From Macropodus opercularis (lineage: Eukaryota > Chordata > Actinopteri > Anabantiformes > Osphronemidae): a DNA stretch of 64,000 nucleotides. Positions 27,421 through 42,000 of the stretch are shown piece by piece. Where the stretch lies: assembly GCA_030770545.1 (NCBI GenBank), contig CM061096.1, forward strand, positions 13,559,501 through 13,623,500. The letters run 5' to 3'. The notes beneath the pieces were generated by a model. It had not been told where the DNA came from, made no database searches, and saw only the letters and a list, made by a program, of their open reading frames with translations. The translations under genes were made by a program, and so were the position numbers. How positions within the stretch are numbered: position 1 is the first letter of the stretch; every line of letters starts with the position of its first letter.

Positions 27421-30400
27421 ATGTCGGAGTACAACGCGGTTTCTCCCCCCGGATCCGGGGCCTCTCTCGGCGGACAGGCAGCCGTGGGGAACGGAGCCGG
27501 AGGCATCAAAAAGGATGCGTTCGCGGACGCTGTGCTGCGGGCCCGTCAGGTGAGGGATGAGACGGGAGAGGGGCAGGCTAACTGGTTAGCATGGCGGCTA
27601 ACGTCACACACAAACACGAGCTCCAAGTAGTCAACAAAGCTATTTAGTTCTGTCTCGCATTAGCACGAACCATAAAACGGGATAAGCAATTCGCAATGTT
27701 ATTGTTTTGGTTCTCACTAATACTTAAATAAACACCTCGTTCATTCTAAATATGGGGAACAAAACATTAGAACCACCTCATAAGATAATGCGTTGCAATA
27801 AAATTGAGCTCAGTAAAAACGTGTAGTAAAATAATTTTGTGTATATATATACGTATATATGTATTTGTGTACGGTGTGTGAATGCTGCACAAATGATTTG
27901 CTTTTCTTGTGGAGTATTAAAGCAGATCTAGATCTTACTGTGGATTTTAACTCGTGTTTCAGATCGCAGCTAAGATCGGAGGAGATGCTGGTTCTCCCAT
28001 GAACAACAGTACTGTAGCAGATGGATTTCCATTCACCGCACAGAAACGACAGCTGGATGATGCAGGTAGAGTTCACTCATCGCTGTATTGCCTGCGTCTT
28101 TTTGTACTTTCTTTACTTCCACACGCAAACTGATGTGATTTGTGGTTATTTATATGTTTGTTTGTTATCCTACGTGACAGATGAACCAGAGAGCAAGAAA
28201 CTGGCTGCACAGTGTGACCTGGAGTCAGCTAAGGCACTGTGTGAGTTTCATCAAGCTGACAATATCTAACTACACATGTAATGTACCTGTTTCAGCTGTT
28301 TGCCCCTTTATCCTTATCTGCCCACACTTCGCCTCCTCTGTGTCACATTCTCAACCTAAAGTCCGTCAGTAATCCAAAACCTGTCCTTTTTCTCTCGCCC
28401 TTTCTCTCTGGTGCTGTTTTATTCCAGCTATTGGTGCACAGCTAGTCGCTCTGTCACAGCAAAGGTGAGCTCTTGTGGTGTTTAGTTATTTATGCATTAT
28501 GTAGTACTCACCCTCTGTACTGTGACCATGGGAGTAGAAAAGGCCGAAGTTACATAATAAGGGTTGTTGCCTCTTTTCATCCTTACTTGGTGATTTGTCC
28601 CAGGCCTGCCTCCGCTTCAGAGGAGTACAGTGTTCCAGACAGCATGGTGGGACTCAGTAAGTGCTGTGGTTTTAACATGGTCTTTTTTCGTAATAAAAGA
28701 CAAACATGGATGGATGACGTGTGAGCCACCAGCATCCACAGATTTGTCTTTCTCTTTGTTCCCAGTTATTGGTCGTGGAGGGGAACAGATCAATAAGATT
28801 CAACAGGAGTCAGGTTGCAAAGTTCAGATCGCTCCAGGTACTGTTTGGTCTTCTGCGGAGCTAAATCACTGTATTCATCATTTTTAAGAATGGTTAATAT
28901 GTTCTTTAATATTGTGTGTATGTCTAGACAGTGGAGGCCTTCCAGAGAGAAGTGTGTCACTCACAGGTGCACAGGAGTCCATACAGTGAGTTTCACACTG
29001 CTGCTTGTCCATTATATCATCTTCAGATTTGTTTTATCTTAGGGATTCTGTGGAGTAACTGCTGTTTTCTGGCTAGGAAAGCCAAGAGGCTGCTGGATGA
29101 GATAGTGTCACGAGGGAAGGGCACCCCCCCCTCTTCATATCAGGAATCCACAAATGGCCAAGACGGAACTGTTCATGAGATGATGATCCCTGCTGGAAAG
29201 GCTGGCCTTGTCATTGGCAAGGGAGGGGAGACCATCAAACAGCTCCAGGTACAATGCAGGGCTGTCACCATCTGTACAGTACTGTGTGTTGTGAAGTTTG
29301 GACTGGCAGGTTGCAGTACATTTAATTATTTCAACAACAATGTGATTGTGGGATACTTCAGGAACGTGCAGGAGTGAAGATGATCCTAATCCAGGATGCC
29401 TCTCAGGGACCCAACGTAGACAAGCCCCTGCGCATTATTGGAGACCCCTACAAAGTTCAGGTACTTACATCAAACTATCCTACTAAAATGATAATAATCT
29501 ATTCAAATAAATGAACTGCCACCGTCATGTTCTTGTTTTCAGCAAGCTCAAGAGATGGTGCAGGAGATTCTCACAGAGAGAGACCATGGTGGCTATAGTG
29601 AGAGAAATGACTTCAATTCTCGAGCAGGAGGAGGCATTGATGTGAGTGTGTATGTAGCAGCGAGGTTAGAACTAGGATCCGTTGTCTTTGGATCCAATCT
29701 AAGATCATAAAAATGCCTGTTTCCCTCCCAGATCCCAGTACCCCGACACTCGGTGGGCGTTGTCATCGGACGCAACGGAGAAATGATAAAAAAAATCCAA
29801 AATGATGCTGGAGTTAGGATACAGTTCAAACAAGGTGGGACCTAATCATGTATGATTTCTAGTGACTGCATTTACAAAAATTCATGTTTGCAAGTACAAC
29901 AGAGGCCAGAAACCATGACAAGCAACTGACCGTTTCCAGAGCTCGGTGTTTATTATCGCTGAACAACAATCTACTCACATTAGCAAACCCAGTGTAGTTA
30001 CATTTCTTAATGCAGGTTTAAATGTTTTTTTAGATGACGGAACCAGTCCAGATAAGATTGCCCACATTAGTGGCCCTCCAGAGCGCTGTGAACACGCAGC
30101 CCAGATCATCAGCGACCTACTGCAGAGCATCAGAGTCAGAGAGGAAGGACAGGGGGTACGACTCACTCTCACAAATGCATGTCTCATTCTGTACAGGTGC
30201 AGACAGTAAGTGTTTGGCAACTGACTTTTTTGAGGTTCAGAATATTCAGGTTAGCAGATCTGAGCTAGTAAAAAATATTTACCACAGAAATCTTTTAACA
30301 GAAGTACTGACTACTGTTAGTAGTTACTGTTCAATGTCAGCGTGCGTGTTTTTTATATTGCTGCTTGAGGTTTTCTCTCCCCTATAATCAGGGTCCTCCG

Positions 30401-32049
30401 GGTCCTCCGGGCATGCCTGCCGACAACAGGGGAAGAGGAGGGGGAAAAGGCAGTTGGGGTCCACCTGGAGGGGAAATGACCTTCTCGATTCCTGCTCACA
30501 AATGTGGGCTAGTGATTGGCCGGGGAGGAGAGAATGTCAAATCCATTAACCAGCAGACGGGAGCCTTTGTCGAAATCTGCCGTGAGCCACCACCCAGTGG
30601 AGACCCCAACTTTAAGCTGTTTATCATCCGGGGCTCACCGCAGCAAATCGACCACGCCAAGCAGCTCATTGAAGAGAAGATTGAGGTACCCAGCATTCTC
30701 ACTTTTACTTACAATTCATGTGCAAAGCATCTGAATTTGAATGCTGTTTTAGACAAGTAGACACAGAAAATGTGATGACTATGTAATGCACCGTAGGGTC
30801 CTCTGTGTCCTGTGGGCCCGGAACCAGGTGGGCCAGGTCCTGCTGGACCAATGGGTTCCTACAACCCCAACCCATATAATCCTGGGCCACCACAGTCAGT
30901 ATCAACAGCCTATGTGCCACTCAGTGCCTTAATTGTACATTTAGAACATTTGAGGTGATGGGCCTGACTACTAAGCCATTCCCTGTCTTCTCAGCGGGGG
31001 TCCTCCTGGACCTCACCAGTATAGTCCTCAGGGCTGGAGCAACACCTACCAACAGTGGCAGCCACAGGCACCTCATGACCCCAGTGAGTCACCTTTGACT
31101 AATTTCTCTCACGGTTTTCTGGTGTTTGTTTGTGCTCATCTGCACATGAGTCGCAGGCTGTATGTTTACTGTACATGTCCCTTTTTGCTGATGCTGGCTT
31201 TTTTCTAATTCTGGTAAGGTCAGGAGGAGTGCTGATGGAAATGTTATAATGAGATGGCTTTGCCTTAAGCAGCTTTGGCTAACGCTGTGTCTGTTTCCCC
31301 CCTGGTCTCCAAGCCCGGTCTCCAGGCCAGTAGCAGGGGCTCACCCTCACCCTATGAGGACCTCACCCCCTCCACCCTGCATCTTTTCTAGGCAAGGCAG
31401 CAGCTAATGATGCCAACGCAGCATGGGCAGCGTACTACGCTCAGTACTACCAACAGCCAACAGGGACTGTGCCAGCCCAATACCCTGCAAACCCAGCTGG
31501 AGGTGCCCAAACATCAGGGGACCATACCCAGAGTGCACAGACGCCCAGAAACCAGCCAGACTACAGTAAAGCCTGGGAGGAGTATTACAAGAGGATGGGT
31601 GAGACTTCATCTTTAAGTAATACAAAAAGAAAATATAAAAGTATATTATCCACGTTGTCACACTGTTTTTTCAAAGCATTATAAATAATAATATTTATGA
31701 TGTTTTATGTCACCTGCAGCTCAGTCAGGTGGCTCCGTCCCCGTGACCCCAGCTGCAGCCCCAGGAGCAGCAGGAGGTGCATCCTCCGCTGCCGGGGGCC
31801 AGGCGGACTACAGCGCAGCCTGGGCAGAGTATTACAGGCAGCAGGCTGCCTACTATGGACAGACAGGCCAGGCCCCCGGCCCACCAACCACCCCCCAGCA
31901 AGGACAGGTTGGTACAGGATTTCATCTTGTTTGAGTTGAATCATTCCATCTGCTGTGATTTACTAATGCATTTATATAAGTTGATCATTTAGTATATTTA
32001 TGCAGATAATGTGATTGCTTTCAACATGTTTTCCTTGTAGACACAGTGA
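27421..32049 (+). CDS. khsrp: KH-type splicing regulatory protein (KSRP/FUBP2)
   Basis: Eighteen exons give 663 aa: 27421-27549, 27963-28065, 28181-28240, 28428-28464, 28604-28656, 28766-28837, 28928-28985, 29077-29248, 29362-29460, 29543-29641, 29732-29834, 30034-30155, 30392-30685, 30797-30894, 30995-31083, 31392-31598, 31720-31907 and 32041-32049. Four KH domains each show the GxxG loop: IIGRGGEQI, VIGKGGETI, VIGRNGEMI and VIGRGGENV. A Gly/Pro-rich hinge follows, then C-terminal tyrosine-rich repeats (DYSKAWEEYYK, DYSAAWAEYYRQQAAYY). The protein binds AU-rich 3' UTRs to promote mRNA decay, affects splicing, and assists let-7-type microRNA maturation (established for the mammalian protein). 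Paralogues fubp1 and fubp3 are alternatives, but QTGAFVEI, GPLCPVGP and SGPPERCEHAAQII are khsrp-like. Poly(A) signals AATAAA are at 32515-32520 and 32881-32886. Confidence 0.93.
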
Positions 32050-32900
32050 GTTCAAGGCACAAGGCTTGATGCTGGAGAGAAGCGAGAAGATGTCCACCCT
32101 CCTTAAGTTTTAGCGCATTTGTTCTTTATTTATTTTAATATCTTATTTGTTGTAAGTGGAAATTAAACCCTTCATCACCACTAAACATGACCAGAATACC
32201 TTTTCTTAAAATAGCCAAGTTAGTAGATATTGTATGGCTGCTGAGGGCAGGAGATAATCACATTCACAAAGCAACTCAGCGCCGCTCCATATGTATATAG
32301 AAGGGTCTGTCTGCATAATACAACACAGCGGGAGGATGGATCCTATTGTACATTTATGCTCTTATAAGTCCGGAGGCCATGGAATGTTAACGCAGCTTCT
32401 AAGTGCCACTGCTGAAGGATTTCTCTTCATATTGCAGTGTTAAACAGTACAAAAACATCTCTTTTCACAAAACGCTGACATTTTGTTGATTCATAGTCTG
32501 AAATGAAAACAAATAATAAACAGAGTTTTCCAAAGTTATTTCATTTTTCCTTCTTCTGCGTTTTCATTCTGGGCTGTGAAATAACCAAATGTGATGTGAT
32601 TGTTTTCTTTTCTATGCCCATTGTATGTACATTAATCCCAGAACTATTAGAATAATAGTCATATTTTATATCTGGTAGGGAACATAAATCAGAACATGCT
32701 CAGTGTTATTTAATGGATATTGTGGAGCTTTGTTAGGGAAGAACAGGGCCAGGCGTCACCTTCAGCACAGATTCAGTCAGCCTTCTGCTGGTGCTGTGCA
32801 ACATGCGCATGTATGGCCAGAGATGTAAAGCTGTGACTTGTTGGAGTGTTTTACATTCATTTGACATTTTATGGCGCTTTAATAAATGAGTCTATTCTAG
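32050..32900 (+). other. khsrp 3' untranslated region
   Basis: AT-rich sequence follows the stop codon and ends near tandem AATAAA signals (32515-32520, 32881-32886). Which signal is used cannot be told. Confidence 0.5.
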
Positions 32901-35900
32901 AGCCGTTCTCTTGCCCTTGTAGATTGATTGACTTTAAATTTGATGATTTTAAATGTTTTTTAGGATGCAGGCATGACCTCACATCAGGTTATGCACATTT
33001 TTGGGTCATCAATGCCTAATGTATTGTGCTAATGTAGATTAAAAACCTTCCCCTTTGCCCTGGTATGTAATGCATTTTATTATTGTGTCTTCTTGAGTTC
33101 AGGCACCGTTTTGGCTTGTTTGGTTGTGATATAGAGGCAACATCTTACTGTTTCATTTTCACAAAGCTGCAAGTTTCTCTGCAATCATGTAAAGCTGCAT
33201 TAATACTATTCTGTAATTTTATTTAATTTAAAAATAGCATGTTATTTTTTTTATGACCACAAACAGGAACCTGTTGCCCCTTTGCCTTACCACAGTCCTT
33301 GTTTGTGTACAGAATGATCAAATGTAGTCTTCCAACGTGTCCCACTCTGAGAAATAATGCACACATATTCAGAAATAAAAGGCTGAATTGACAGAGATGT
33401 ATCATAGAGGATTCTTGTGTACTGAACAGAAATGTTGATATTGTTAATAAATGACCACCAGCAGCAATAATTAAAACAGAGCAAGTGACAGTTAATTTAC
33501 AGTGTGCATAGTGTTTTGTTGTTTTACACGTTCTGTAGTCATTAAGATGTCAGCGTTTCTTACTTCCTTTTCATCAGTCACATACAGTATGAACACACTG
33601 AACAGTTTTTACACTCATACAAGTATAGAATATTGAGCATTTCTTTCATTATGATTGGACTGTGTTACATTTGATCTACATCTTTCACATTTCCAATATT
33701 AAAATGACATTACAGTTGATCTGTTGGTGTCCTTTGAGAAGTACAAGTGTGCACACTACAACTGTGCTGACTTGTAGTTTCACAAAGCAGACTGAAGTAA
33801 TTGTGGTTTATTTTAGCATAACTGGTATTGCATGTTATTGTAGAATGTGTCAGTAGCAGGAAGTGTCTGTTCAACAAAACAAAGCAGGAAAATAGTATGT
33901 GTCTCCATTAACCACAAACATTACACTGAGTGGTGCAATTTTACTGTCGAAGATGCTTCTCCTCGGCTATGGGAGAAAAAAACTACAACAAGGAAGTGCA
34001 ATTTTAAAAATCATTTAATTGATATCTTTAAAATTAAAAACAGCTGAATTGCATTCTACCACCTCCAAAGGCACAGTCATACTTATAGCAGACCAAATTC
34101 AGAAAACACTGCCACTGAACATCTTTTTTTCTTCTCAATTTGTTTTCTACATAAGAAACGATGCACTAAAAAATGACTAGACATATTTTTACTGGGTAAA
34201 CAATGGCCATTTTATATGCTCATTAAAGACTGGAGTGATATGTACTCAGCTGTGGTAGCATTAGATTACATAAAGAGGATGATGTGCTGGTTCGAGGCTG
34301 GCAGTGCCAGTTACAGACACACTGCAGCCATTTAGGACACTGAATTTAAAGATCCAAAAGTGACATGTTTACAACAACCAATCTAGACAAATGTTTAATA
34401 TTATAAATGTTTGCAGCAAAACAAAGCCATTGGCAGGAGGGCGGAAATGCAGTGAGATGACAGCACTGAGGAAGGAGATGAGTGTCTGTGCAGGATGGTG
34501 CAGAAAGACCTATAAAATCTCTCACCTCTCACCAAATTCTCAGAATCACACCGAGCAGTACGAGGTCTTCACACAAAATCTGACACCTGCACGTCACCAC
34601 TAACAACACACCTAGGACTTCTAAGAGAATAAAGGTCAGATCAACTGTCAGTTTTTAAAGACAATAGTCAATATGTGCAAAGAGGCAGGGTATGAGCCTG
34701 TTCGTGAAGAAATCATCAGATATGATGTAGGATTGAGAACTAAATGTACAATCACAAATCAATAATGCACACAAAGGTTCCTTACAATGTGTGACAACAC
34801 AGCACCATACACTGCACGAGAGGTTCACTTAGTGACAACAAAATTCAAAATAGTGGATAAATATACAGCAGAATATATTACTGTTCTTACTCAGGCACAG
34901 TCATTCTTAAAACTATTTAAAAACAACAGGATTGTTCTGAGTTTAAAGCAAACAGGTCTGGCACACACAAGGGAAAATTTACTGATTTAAGGCAAGAAAA
35001 TGACGGCAAAGGAAAATTAGGCAACAAAGGAGCTTATGAGATGACAGGTATGAAGCACTTTGAACAGAAGTGTATGACACATACAGTACCTCTCTCATGG
35101 AACCAGATGTTCAATAAAAGAGGAATTTTTTGCAGCAACTTATAGGAGCCCCTATTTCACAGCCGTAGCTTGAACTTTACAAGTGTGTGTAGCAGCTGCG
35201 ACAGGCACTCCAAGAATACAAGAACCTCCCCTTACAGGCAAATAAAGTCAAACCCAAATCAAAAAGTTTGAATGTTTCAGAAAATATCTACAGACGAGAA
35301 CCAAAGAGTTACGATCACACAACCAGGCACACATATACATTGTACACTCCATCACTGAAAGGCAGGTTGAGTCAGCCTCCAGAGGTCACAACAGCGTGAC
35401 TTGTGCTCACTCAGGCAGACAGGAAAGACACAGACAATCAGAAAAAGCTCAACCGAAACCACAAACATCTCTCACTTCGGAATGAATTAATAACAGCTGA
35501 ACGTAGCGACCAGCTTCTATAAAAGGTTTACTTTACACCGTCTTCCTGTAGAACCTAACTTTACACACACACACACAGTCACAGTATTGTCAAAACCACT
35601 TTGATACGGCAGTAACAGTTTCAGGAGCATCTAGGGTCAGCCTTAGTTTTTCAGTGAGGAGAGAGTGAGGACACAAGTTGCAACCTAATGAAAGAAAAAT
35701 ATCATGCCTGGCTTCATCTTTACAAATTCATACAATTCAAGGTTAAATTGTTTTGTGTCTCTTTGCATTAAGTCTGGTTTCTGAAGCCACATCCTATTGC
35801 GCTGACTATGTTTAATCAGTTGCAACAGGTGGTTGTACCACATAGGCAGCAGCAGATGAGTGAGTGTTTTAATTGTGTTTGTGTATGTGTAAACAAGTGG

Positions 35901-36051
35901 GACAGTAACAGTATGAAGTGTGCACACATATGTACAAGAACTATTTACATGTGTCAAGTGTATAAATTAGCATTCTTTGTACATCTCTGTACATCTTTGT
36001 ACTGTGTGTATAATCATTATATTCAACCAGCATCTGGCAGTAAGACTGCGG
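32901..36051. other. Convergent spacer and rfx1 3' untranslated region
   Basis: khsrp and rfx1 converge here. Part of the right side is presumably a long rfx1 3' UTR; no clear single poly(A) signal decides its end (reverse-strand AATAAA-like sites occur near 33210-33240 and 33810). No open frame with a recognisable domain was found. Confidence 0.45.
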
Positions 36052-39000
36052 TTAGTTGTCAGCTGATCCAGTGGTGAAGAGGACTCTCTGGTCAGTTCTG
36101 GCCAGCTTGGCTGGTGGTTCCAGGGACTCCTCTCCTAGCACTGCCCCATCAGACGGCAGACTCAGTTCCTGACCTTCTTCATCGCTCTCCTCCTCTTCCT
36201 CCTCTTCCTCTTCTAGGATAAATAAGAGTAACTAGATTAGTCTTGGAAAACAGCCATTGTACATTCTGAGATGCAGCAAAAACAATTCATAGTGGAAGTA
36301 CCTTTGTCAGGATCGAGCAGGTTTAGACCTCGGCCCAAACTGGCAAACTAATGACAAAAAGGAACTGTGTTAAAACTAACAATAGCTTTCAAATTTACAA
36401 TATATATGTGTTTATATGTTATGATACCTCTCCCATTACAGCAATGGGGGTTTCTCCTTTCGCCTGGGCCACTCTGTGCTCTATCAGGTAGTACATGTAC
36501 TCATCATACAGCAGACGGATCAGGTGAAAGGAACCAAAACTGGCTGCACTTCGCAGGGTCAGGTCCCTGATTACCATAGAACTGGAAAACAGAGGTGGAG
36601 GGAATAAAGTCTTTGTTATGCACATTGTACATTCTGTAACTTCCTCTCCAACCACAAACAGGAAGTGTTCTCTGTGTCTGTGATAAAGCTCTTCTTAACC
36701 ACATTTATTTCAAGATTCTGTTAACTTGTGCCTTAAAGAAATTTTATAACACTAATATCATTACTGTGAACTTCTAACCATTTTATTTCCTTTCTTCCTG
36801 ACATGCAAATGACCAGTGAAATGATATTCCATCATACCTGTAAAAAGACCACTTAAGCAGGAATAGCTTAGCAGCCTTAGGGAAGGTAGGGCTATGCTGG
36901 TACGGCTTTAGGACCTGGGAGACTACACCATCCAGCCACGCAGCCCATTGCTCTAAGGAGTTCTGCTGCTGAAGGGTTAGCTTGAAGTCCTGTTCCAGCC
37001 GCTGGACAACACGGTCTTCACACCGACACACCCATGAAGCTTGCTCCTGTAATGAGTAGCCGGAATGAAAGCAATGTGTCAAAGAGGGTCACAAATGGCA
37101 TTACTTGTACCAGTAGAGGACAGCACGGGCCTCTAAGGATAGGACACATTTGGACTACCAGGATCAGCTTCTAACCATCTTGATGGAGGAAAAGGCAAGA
37201 GCATTTCTCAGAAAATGTTTTACATTTCCTGTGTGGGAATGCAGAAAATATTACAGCGTGACTAACACATAACACCTCTATAAAACCACAATGTACAGCG
37301 ATACACTAACAACAATGTAAGGTTTAACCACAAACACTGGAGCTCACACAAAATCAGACGAGAGACTAAACTAAACCAACCTGAACATTAGCAAAGTCGA
37401 CACGGTTGAGGTCAGACAGCATCTGGTTGATCTGCGCTGTGTTCTGGAGGACGGCGCGTGCTGCCTGGGCGAGGTGATTCAGACTGGTGTAGCGACGCAA
37501 TGTCTGGGCAAATGCGTTGGCTGATGTTACCTGAGAGAGAAAAAGAAAAAAGATTAAGGGTCTGACACTTAGGGTCAGATAAGGAAGTCAAATTAGTCTA
37601 CAAATAACCTAGCAGAACATTTGCTTTTTGACTTCTTAGGGCAACCAATGGCCTGAAAATGCTGGTTTCATCTAATAATTATTGAAGAAAGACAGAATTT
37701 GTGCCACAGAATTCAGTCAAATCACGTCTCTAGCTTCTCCCCACTACAGACATCTAGAACAGGCGTCTACCTTAATGCGGACCATTTCCTCAGGGATGTT
37801 CATCATGGCATTGGTCAACCAGCTTTCCAGGCTCTTGGCAAAGTTGCGGATGGCTTGAGTTAAGGCACCTGGTTAACACAAGATACTTGATTTCTATATG
37901 CATAAACAGAATTTCAATGCAATTCCAATTTACATGGAAAATACCCAGGACATATTAATATTAAGCAATATTTGTAAATTTTGTAAACTTGCAGATCCTT
38001 TTTGCACATCTCCTCCTTTTACACCTTCGCAACACCTATGTCGGAGCTGTTTTAATGATTGAATTTCCCCAATGTGGGCTCAGTAAAGGATTATCTTCTC
38101 TTATCATAAGGTAGTACATTCATCTTCTACCGCTTCTTCACCGCAGGGGTCGCGGGTGTGCTGGAGCCTATCCCAGCTGTCTATGGGCGAGAGCCAGGGT
38201 TCACCCTAGACAGGTCGTCAGTCTGTCTGGCCACACACATATAGACGCACAACCAGTCACGCGCGCACGTTCTGGCAATTTTATTGTTTCCACTTAGCCT
38301 CACTGCACGTGTTTTTTGGGCTGTGGGATAAAGCCTGAGTCCCTGCAGAGAACCCACACAGACACAGGGAGAACAACATGCAAACTCCACACAGAAAGGG
38401 AACCCGGGACCTTCTCGTTGTGAGGCGACAGTGCTAACCACCACACCACCGCGCCGCCCTAAAGTAGTACACAAAGTAATTAAATAGAAAGTCTGACTAA
38501 AATTGAAACTGGCTTCTAGATCACTGTACATATATTTCAAAAGAAGAGCAGTGAGCAGTAAGCATTCAGTTTGTTATTTTGCATTTGATATTTGGTTTAC
38601 TTAACCCTTGTGGGGCCTTCGAGGGGTCAAAACGACCCCACTGTAAAATAGGGGGCGCTCAAAGCTCAAACACGCAAGGGATGGATAAAACAGCCTTCGT
38701 GGGTGTTACATCCAAGCAATTAACACGTGTGTGTCTCCAACCATTCATCTAGATAAAGCGTGTTGTGATTTATCGTCCGTCTGCAGCTGTTTTGTCCAAC
38801 CCTTGTGTGGTTTTTGAGCTTTGAGTGATTTTCATTTTGACCCCTCGAAGGCTGCACAAGGTTTAATTGCTTTACCAAATTGAGATATTAAACACAGATA
38901 TCAAAAATTTATTCATATCATTCAAAAATCATTCATAATTAGGAGTGTGGGCCAAAGGAATACTTGTCCATTTTCTACATATACAATTTGTGCTTATTGC

Positions 39001-42000
39001 CTGGCCTTACTGGGGATGGGTCTGAGGACATCGGGGATGAGGATTTCCACCAGGCCCTGGTAAAGGCTATTATCACAGTCACGGCTCCAGCGCAGCACAG
39101 GTTCATACTTGCACAGCAACACCAGGCAGGACTTAGGGAGGCGCTTCTCTGACTCATCATGGCTGCCAAGATAATGTTTTAATTACCCACATGTTATCTT
39201 AAATAGTGATGCAAGTACAAATATTTGCCTATAGGTCTTGGCCACTCACACAGCCAATGTGGCATCTCCTGCCTGACTCTGGCTGAACCTCCAAAACGTC
39301 TTCCACAAAGTCTCCACCAGGGTAAACTGAAGATTAACCATCACATCCAGTATTGCCTGAAAGAACATGCCAAGAATCTGTCAACTACGTGTCACAAGGC
39401 GTTTACTTTTACATTGTCTAGTGTCAGTATGTTTGTCCTTTCAGTCAGCTACCTCACAGTGTTCTCTGTACAGCAACTGAAAACTCTTTATGTGCTCCAA
39501 CTCGATACCCTCTGGCAGAGACTTGCCCTGGAGGTCGATATCTGGGAACTCTGGGAGCGCCCTGGATGCATCTGGAACGCAGGTCACAAGGAAAATAATG
39601 GATAAAGATGGAAGCTGTGAAGTGTGTTATTTTTACCAATATACAACCATCTGGTTGCTACTTTGAGGCCTGTTCACTAACTCACCAAGGAATTGCTGGT
39701 ACTGCTGAACCTGGGTGCTTATGTCCACATGCCCTGATGCCTGTTGCTGTTGCTGCTGTTGGCCTGTTCCTGCTGCTGTGCCATTAGTCATTCCTTCCAC
39801 TTTGTGCACAGGCTTCAACCTAATAGCAAAAAGAGTCAGAAGGAAAATAACAGAACAACACACTTTTAGGAAACTTCAGAAACTGAGAGGAAATATTTGA
39901 CTTTGGGACAAGAGCGTGTATACCTCTGTTTCTGGGAAAAGGGCTGCTGCCTCATAGCGAGATGTTGCTGGTCTTCCATTAGACGAAGAAGAGAAGAACC
40001 TGCCTTGATTCTCAGCCCATAGTAGTGATACTTAGAATTTCCACTGTCAGAAGAAGATATGGGTGTGTAAAAAAAGGGTGTGAGAGAAATTAGTTTATCT
40101 TGTCTGTTTAGTCTAATTGGTAGGTCTCCAAAACAACACAGCCTCAGCACAAACGAATACAAAATGTCTACTTTTAATTTCATAAACGCCGGCAATCAAA
40201 CATGCCTCATCATTTTTTAAACCCACATAAACAAATATTTCTAAAACACTACACTCAATCTGGCTTGCTCTCCCAAATTCCTCGGTCAAATTCACCCACA
40301 CACATGCTGTCTGTCTTCATCTCTGCCCACACGCCTTCCTACACTAAGCACACATTTTGCAGTGCTCCGAAGAGCTCTTTAGTTTTGCTTAACAATGTAT
40401 TCAATATTCTCCTGTAGGGAACTATCTCTACTTGACATCTAATACTGTGGTATGTATACATAGGGTGTCTCCATTTGCTTGTTCTCTTTGTAATGCCAGA
40501 CTCATATTAAAAATTATATGAGAAACAAACAGCCATGATATGTCACATTTCTCACATGGGTATGACAGGTATACAAGTCTGTACCTGTGTGTTTGAGGAC
40601 CTATCTTACCGTGTACCCAGGCGCCGTGTGCGCAGCCCCATGAACACGGATCTAATGAGTTTCCCAAAAGATGCAGCGTTTACAGGCTCGAGTTTCTGCT
40701 CCTGGCAGTGCAGCAGATAGTGGCAGTAGAGGGTAGAACGTGGCAGACTCACTCCTTCAGCTGTCTCATAGTTGTCCAGCAACCACTGTACCTGACACGC
40801 AGGCAATACAAACGAAAATAACTGGTGCAGTTAGCAAAGCCAGTAGCCAAGACAGAAACAGGACAGCCTCAACAAGCGCTTAACTCATTAATGCATGCCT
40901 GTTAGCATCCACATTACAAAGTTTTCTTCTGTTTTCATGCACATCTTTTTTTAATAGAAAAATTATACAGACACAAAATCCAATTGCAGTCTGTTGATCA
41001 TTCAGGAATGAAAACACAAGTACATTTGTTTGCGTGCCGTGGCATACAACTTTGGTATGCTATGAATGACCTGGAAAATCAATGGGATGTTTGCCAAACA
41101 TAGGTTGGTTACCATTATGGGCATCAATATGATGAATTTGGGATGAACAACCTAGCGTTGGAGCATTTCAGGCAAATTAAAAATGCCCCTCGTCACATGC
41201 ACTGCAATGACATGAAAATGATGAGGTCATGGTTATGTTTTCCTTCCAGAAGAAGTGACAGTTAAAAATACTGCTACAGCTAATTTGATCAGTTTTACTG
41301 TAATAAATATTATATCATGTTCAGTCCGCTTTTACTAGACCTAATACAAATTTCCACATTTAAATTGTGCTCTCCACTCAACTATGACGTCATCAGTGTG
41401 CGCCACCAAAGGGTTGTGGGAATGAGAACAAAATGAGAAGAAATTTCTGCGCTTGGCGCCTCTGCATACCTTCTTGTCTGCCGACGGCACGCTACTCTCC
41501 TCGCCCTCTGTAATACTCACAGTGGCTGGAGAGGCGCGGGCAGTGTGTGAGTAGTTTTGATTGTTGCCAGCTGCCCCTCCGCTGCTGCTGCCAAGCATGT
41601 AACCCCCCTGGATAACATAGCTGCCTGCTGTGCCACCGTTGGTTCCTGCCCCATCACCTGTCCCATTGGTGGTGCCACCTGTGGTCACAACAGTGGCCCC
41701 TGCACCTGCTGCACTAGTTGGTTGGGCCACAAACATAGACACAGCCCCTGTGGTGCCAGTAGTCACTGAGACAGTTAGGGGTGTGCCAGGAGTGGACGCC
41801 TGAGAGCCTGAAGTTGGCTGACCTTCGTAATACTGGGAGGCTGGGGTCTGGGTGTAGAGGGGTGTGTCAGTGTAAGGGAAGGTACTGGATCGTCTGGATA
41901 AGAGAGACACAGAGATCTGTTAGAAAGAAAGTAAAATGCTAGAGAAATTAAACTGTAAGAAATACAAAGGCATGGTTGCTTGGAATTTGATGGATGGGCT

